This document shows positions 8,027-10,509 of a stretch of 10,509 nt of DNA, one piece after another (within the stretch, counting starts at the first letter, position 1; every line of letters begins with the position of its first letter). Origin of the DNA: CAYUNT01 sp964446285 (GTDB taxonomy: Bacteria; Sumerlaeota; Sumerlaeia; SLMS01; CAYUNT01); assembly GCA_964446285.1 (NCBI GenBank), contig CAYUNT010000164.1, positions 1 to 10,509 of the forward strand, written 5' to 3'. A program made the translations under genes and the position numbers. The notes under the pieces are model-generated. The model saw only the letters and a list, made by a program, of their open reading frames with translations. It searched no databases and was not told the origin of the DNA.

Positions 8027-8046
8027 AGATCAAGGAGCGTCTTGCC

Positions 8047-9927
8047 ATGTCCATGCGATCCGATCTCGTCAAACGGGGCTTCGAGCGCGCCCCGCACCGC
8101 TCGCTTCTCAAAGCAACAGGCAATTTCCACGACGAAGACATCAATAAGCCCTTCATCGCTGTCTGCAACAGCTACACGGACATCATTCCCGGCCATACGC
8201 ATCTCGATGCCGTCGGCCAGTTCATCAAGGAATGCATCCGCGAGGCGGGCGGCGTCCCGTTTGTCTTCAACACCATCGGCATTGACGACGGAATCGCTAT
8301 GGGCCACCTTGGCATGAAATACTCCCTGCCCTCGCGCGAACTCATCGCAGACGCCGTCGAGTCCATGCTCGAAGCCCACCGCTTTGACGCCATGATCTGC
8401 ATCCCCAATTGCGACAAAATTATTCCGGGAATGCTTATGGCGGCCATGCGCTGCAACATTCCCACAGTATTCATCTCGGGCGGGCCGATGGAAGCGGGCA
8501 AAACTCCCGATGGACGCACGATGGACCTCATCAGCGTTTTCGAGGGCGTCGCCGCGCATAAAATCGGCAAAATCGATGATGCGGAACTGAAAATCCGCGA
8601 GGATTACGGATGCCCAACCTGCGGCTCGTGCTCGGGAATGTTCACCGCAAACTCGATGAACTGCCTGTGCGAGGCGCTCGGAATGGCCCTCCCGGGCAAC
8701 GGAACCGTGCTGGCCTCGAGCGCCGAGCGCCGCAAACTCTACCGCCGCGCCGCCCGGAGAATCGTCGAGATGGCAATGGAATTTTACGCCAAGGGCGAAG
8801 GCCGCGGACTCCTCCCGCGCGAAATCGCCACGCGCCAGGCATTCGACAACGCCATGATCCTCGATATGGCAATGGGCGGATCGACCAACACGCTGCTCCA
8901 CTCGCTTGCCATCGCGCGCGAAGCGGGAGTCGAATACGACATCGCCCGCATCAACGAACTTTCCGACCGCACGCCCAATCTCTGCAAAGTCTCCCCATCC
9001 TCGAAGTATCACCTTCAAGACGTGCATCTTTCGGGCGGCATCCACACCATACTCGGCGAGGTCGAGCGCGCCCGCCCGGGGCTGCTGGCGCTCGGATGCC
9101 ACACCGTCACGGGAAAAACGCTCGGCGAAAATATCCGAGAATACGACATCCGCAACCCCGAAGCTCTCGACGACGCCTGGGAAATGACCCGCGAAGGCGG
9201 ACGCGGCGCGGGAAAAGGCACCTTTCACATGGTTGAATCGGCCAAAATGGATTACAAAACCGCCGTCAATGCCGCCACCGCCAGCGACGCCGTCTTGCGC
9301 GGCTATGATACGCTTCAACTCGATTTCGACCCATACGACTGCATTCGCGATGCGAAAAACCCCTATTCGCAATCCGGCGGCCTGACGATCCTTTACGGCA
9401 ATCTCGCCCCGCAGGGATGCGTGGTCAAAACCGCCGGCGTCGGTCCGAAAATGCTCGTTTTCGAGGGCGAAGCCGTGATCTTCGAGTCGCAAGAAGACGC
9501 CTGCAAAGGCATCCTCGCCGGGCGCGTCAAAGCCGGGCACGTTGCCGTTATCCGCTACGAAGGCCCGCGCGGAGGGCCGGGAATGCAGGAAATGCTTGCC
9601 CCAACCTCCTACATCATGGGCCAGGGGCTGGGCGACAAAGTGGCTCTTATCACCGACGGACGCTTCTCGGGCGGGACGCGCGGCGCATGTATCGGACACG
9701 TGTCACCCGAAGCGGCCGAAGGCGGTCCGATTGGATTGCTGCGCGACGGCGACCGCATCGCCATTGATATCCCCGGACACAAGATCAACGTGCTGCTTTC
9801 CGACGCCGAACTGGCCGAGCGCCGCCGCGCATGGAAAGCGCCTGAGCCGCGCATGAATTATGGATGGCTGGCGCGCTACCAGAAAGTGGTCACCAACGCC
9901 GCCCAGGGCGCCATTCTCAAGGCCTGA
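8047..9927 (+). CDS. ilvD: Dihydroxy-acid dehydratase
   Basis: IlvD dehydrates 2,3-dihydroxy-isovalerate and 2,3-dihydroxy-3-methylvalerate to the 2-keto acids, the third step of valine and isoleucine synthesis (also feeding leucine and pantothenate), in the cytoplasm with an Fe-S cluster and Mg2+. The 626-residue product opens with MSMRSDLVKRGFERAPHRSL and shows CNSYTD (C40), GIDDG (D81), NCDK (C122, K124), PTCGSCSGMFTANSMNCL (C195 in GSC) and the C-terminal block TDGRFSGGTRGACIGHVSPE. C122, K124 and C195 match the cluster ligands and carbamylated lysine of the E. coli enzyme. The start at 8047 has AAGGAG 9 bases upstream (8032-8037); an ATG two codons later and one at 7999 are less likely. 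No other ilv or leu gene is in view, so ilvD stands apart from its pathway. It is co-directional with the upstream pseudokinase but has its own structured leader. Confidence 0.97.
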   Translation: MSMRSDLVKRGFERAPHRSLLKATGNFHDEDINKPFIAVCNSYTDIIPGHTHLDAVGQFIKECIREAGGVPFVFNTIGIDDGIAMGHLGMKYSLPSRELIADAVESMLEAHRFDAMICIPNCDKIIPGMLMAAMRCNIPTVFISGGPMEAGKTPDGRTMDLISVFEGVAAHKIGKIDDAELKIREDYGCPTCGSCSGMFTANSMNCLCEALGMALPGNGTVLASSAERRKLYRRAARRIVEMAMEFYAKGEGRGLLPREIATRQAFDNAMILDMAMGGSTNTLLHSLAIAREAGVEYDIARINELSDRTPNLCKVSPSSKYHLQDVHLSGGIHTILGEVERARPGLLALGCHTVTGKTLGENIREYDIRNPEALDDAWEMTREGGRGAGKGTFHMVESAKMDYKTAVNAATASDAVLRGYDTLQLDFDPYDCIRDAKNPYSQSGGLTILYGNLAPQGCVVKTAGVGPKMLVFEGEAVIFESQEDACKGILAGRVKAGHVAVIRYEGPRGGPGMQEMLAPTSYIMGQGLGDKVALITDGRFSGGTRGACIGHVSPEAAEGGPIGLLRDGDRIAIDIPGHKINVLLSDAELAERRRAWKAPEPRMNYGWLARYQKVVTNAAQGAILKA

Positions 9928-9928
9928 G

Positions 9929-9981
9929 TTTCCCTGGGGACTGCTTTTTCCCTGGGGCCTGCTTCTCCCAGCGGTCTGTTT
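9929..9981. repeat. 18-bp tandem repeat, two near-identical units plus a degenerate third
   Basis: TTTCCCTGGGGACTGCTT (9929-9946) is followed at once by TTTCCCTGGGGCCTGCTT (9947-9964), 17 of 18 bases alike. A third, weaker copy (CCCAGCGGTCTGTT core, about 9967-9980) follows. The array starts right behind the ilvD stop (9925-9927). Period 18 is twice the 9-bp period of other arrays here. Confidence 0.75.
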
Positions 9982-9990
9982 TTTCTTTTT
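9952..9990 (+). terminator. Possible intrinsic terminator of ilvD
   Basis: CTGGG (9952-9956) pairs with CCCAG (9967-9971), with one more G-U pair inside, and after seven bases comes TTTTTTCTTTTT (9979-9990). The stem is short and the spacing to the T-run is longer than ideal, so efficiency is uncertain. It is built from the 18-bp repeat units, which may be coincidence. Confidence 0.35.
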
Positions 9991-10030
9991 GGCAGATTCC
10001 GAATTCCGCCGCTCATACGGCCGATCTCTG

Positions 10031-10085
10031 CCTATGGGAAGACGACTGCCTTTTTCGTCTCGCAGGTTTTTCTATGACCCATAGG
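10031..10085. repeat. Nested inverted repeats between ilvD and the AbrB-like gene
   Basis: CCTATGGG (10031-10038) and CCCATAGG (10078-10085) are perfect reverse complements; between them AGACGA (10040-10045) pairs with TCGTCT (10055-10060). The outer stem encloses a smaller hairpin. It may be a transcript end structure or a scar at the edge of the mobile element. No gene is seen in 9928-10220. Confidence 0.5.
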
Positions 10086-10135
10086 TCCCTCGCCTTTGGC
10101 CTTTGACTAGATAATTCGCTGTTTTTCGTGGGTTG

Positions 10136-10151
10136 GACCTGCAGGCAGGTC
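10136..10151. repeat. 16-bp near-palindrome upstream of the AbrB-like gene
   Basis: GACCTGC (10136-10142), two bases, then GCAGGTC (10145-10151) form a perfect inverted repeat, 70 bases upstream of the AbrB-like start. Proteins of the AbrB class often bind their own promoter, so this could be an operator; it might equally be part of the element's end. Only the symmetry is seen. Confidence 0.45.
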
Positions 10152-10159
10152 GATTCCGC

Positions 10160-10201
10160 TTGCGTTTTCACCGTCTCATGGTATCTAGTTATATGACTAG
10201 A
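10160..10201 (+). promoter_or_regulatory. Candidate promoter and palindrome before the AbrB-like gene
   Basis: TTGCGT (10160-10165) and TATCTA (10182-10187) are 16 bases apart and could be -35 and -10 boxes. The -10 area overlaps an inverted repeat, TCTAGT (10184-10189) with ACTAGA (10196-10201) around TATATG. TGACTAGA (10194-10201) also occurs as a direct repeat at 10104-10111. A strong ribosome site AAGGAGG (10205-10211) follows immediately. An operator overlapping the promoter would suit an autoregulated AbrB-like protein; this is inference. Confidence 0.35.
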
Positions 10202-10220
10202 CACAAGGAGGTGTCCTTCC

Positions 10221-10421
10221 ATGGGGTTCCCCACCAAAGTCCAACTCATACAGCGCAAAGAGTCCCAGCAGTGGTACATCAACTTCCCCTCCGCCGTCGC
10301 CCAGGCCATGCAGTTCAAAAAAGGCGAGGTCGTCGAATGGCTTGTCGCCGATCTCGAAGAACTCGTTTTGCGCAGGCGCAATCCGCCGCCCTCGCCGCGG
10401 AAAAAAAAACTCCAGCCCTGA
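10221..10421 (+). CDS. Small SpoVT/AbrB-like protein, possibly IS-encoded
   Basis: The 66-residue product (MGFPTKVQLIQRKESQQWYI...) resembles swapped-hairpin SpoVT/AbrB or MazE-type DNA-binding proteins: an N-terminal strand KVQLIQRK (6-13), the block WYINFPSAVAQAMQFKKGEVVEWLV (18-42) in place of the usual pattern of Leu-Pro, helix, Gly-Asp, and a last strand ELVLRRR. It ends in a basic, proline-rich tail with three lysines. AAGGAGG lies 9 bases upstream of ATG 10221, the best ribosome site in the window. It is short because of a stop just after an A9 run; the -1 frame continues as a transposase-like sequence. I recall similar small ORFs directly before transposases in other bacteria, which I cannot verify here. 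It could be the element's regulator, an antitoxin-like protein, or the N-terminal domain of a frameshifted transposase. Confidence 0.7.
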   Translation: MGFPTKVQLIQRKESQQWYINFPSAVAQAMQFKKGEVVEWLVADLEELVLRRRNPPPSPRKKKLQP

Positions 10422-10509
10422 GCGGGGCGTTCGACGCGCTTTTCGCGCTTGCCCGCGGCGCGTTCGGCCAAGAGCGCGTTTTCGAGCGCGCCCGCGCCCT
10501 GGCCCACGC
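10337..10509 (+). CDS. Partial transposase-like frame, cut by the window edge
   Basis: In the -1 frame relative to the AbrB-like gene an open frame runs to the edge. From about 10409 it reads TPALSGAFDALFALARGAFG followed by QERVFERARALAH, which resembles the N terminus of DDE transposases of the broad IS4/IS701-like kind (pattern F, then AF-QERxFxRA). Family assignment is from memory and tentative. The marked start is the first in-frame ATG (10337), with GAGG (10326-10329) 7 bases upstream, but its first 24 residues look like out-of-frame AbrB codons. An alternative is entry by a -1 slip on the A9 run (10401-10409). Catalytic residues would lie beyond the window. Confidence 0.5.
   Translation, partial: MACRRSRRTRFAQAQSAALAAEKKTPALSGAFDALFALARGAFGQERVFERARALAH
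10401..10409 (+). other. A9 slippery run at the AbrB-like/transposase junction
   Basis: Nine consecutive A are read as AAA AAA AAA in the AbrB-like frame, 9 bases before its stop codon (10419-10421). A shift of -1 here would avoid the stop and continue into the transposase-like frame. Runs of this kind support programmed -1 frameshifting or polymerase slippage in several IS families. A strong downstream stem is not evident; use of the site is inferred. Confidence 0.45.

Larger units (their letters stand above)
10104..10509 (+). mobile_element. Left part of an insertion-sequence-like element (right end outside the window)
   Basis: The AbrB-like ORF and the partial transposase-like frame behind it look like the left part of an IS. 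The start given here is only a marker: the first TGACTAGA copy (10104) precedes the other palindromes near the promoter, but no terminal inverted repeat or target duplication can be proved without the other end. Composition drops in GC at 10080-10200 compared with ilvD. Confidence 0.4.

Noticed and set aside
7891..9699. A 602-codon open frame on the minus strand opposite ilvD
   Set aside because: Its phase mirrors the codon bias of ilvD, the product shows no recognisable motif, and ilvD is unmistakable on the other strand.
10013..10507. A 164-codon minus-strand frame across the AbrB-like gene
   Set aside because: It runs over the promoter, palindromes and ribosome site of the opposite gene and resembles no known family.

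Overview
The window is GC-rich bacterial chromosomal DNA with a mobile element entering at the right edge. Only well-known families can be named with certainty: RecA, ZapA, IlvD, a YejE-type permease, a glutaminyl cyclase and an SMP-30/gluconolactonase-like protein. ZapA, signal peptides and a YejE-type permease suggest a Gram-negative cell. The fusion of a kinase fold, a proline-rich linker and an FGE/sulfatase-modifying-factor domain is most common in Planctomycetota, Acidobacteriota, Myxococcota and several uncultured phyla. I cannot fix the phylum from sequence alone; an uncultured lineage of that sort is a guess.

Layout. From 82 to 3040 four genes lie on the minus strand. In order of transcription they are a ZapB-like coiled-coil protein, zapA (start overlapping the previous stop by 14 bases), recA, and an exported glutaminyl cyclase. 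The first three form a plausible cell-division/DNA-repair operon, with a candidate promoter near 3170-3200 and a strong inverted repeat in the zapA-recA gap. A divergent 323-base region holding a 9-bp tandem repeat leads into an isolated YejE-like ABC permease (3364-4434, +). This faces an exported SMP-30/LRE-like beta-propeller protein (4602-5486, -). From 5693 the plus strand carries a 720-residue protein in which both the kinase and FGE-like domains lack their catalytic residues, then ilvD (8047-9927) with a hairpin-rich leader. From about 10100 onward lies the left part of an insertion-sequence-like element: a small SpoVT/AbrB-like ORF (10221-10421), and, in the -1 frame, the start of what looks like a transposase running off the edge. 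A run of nine A separates the two.

How the genes relate. Apart from the division/repair cluster, most neighbours have no obvious shared pathway. The most unusual features are: (1) the doubly degenerate pseudokinase/FGE fusion; (2) the A9 run placed where a -1 slip would fuse the AbrB-like domain to the transposase; (3) short tandem repeats of 7, 9 or 18 bp in many of the intergenic gaps, with one 7-bp family present three times in two orientations; (4) recA placed directly behind zapB-like/zapA.
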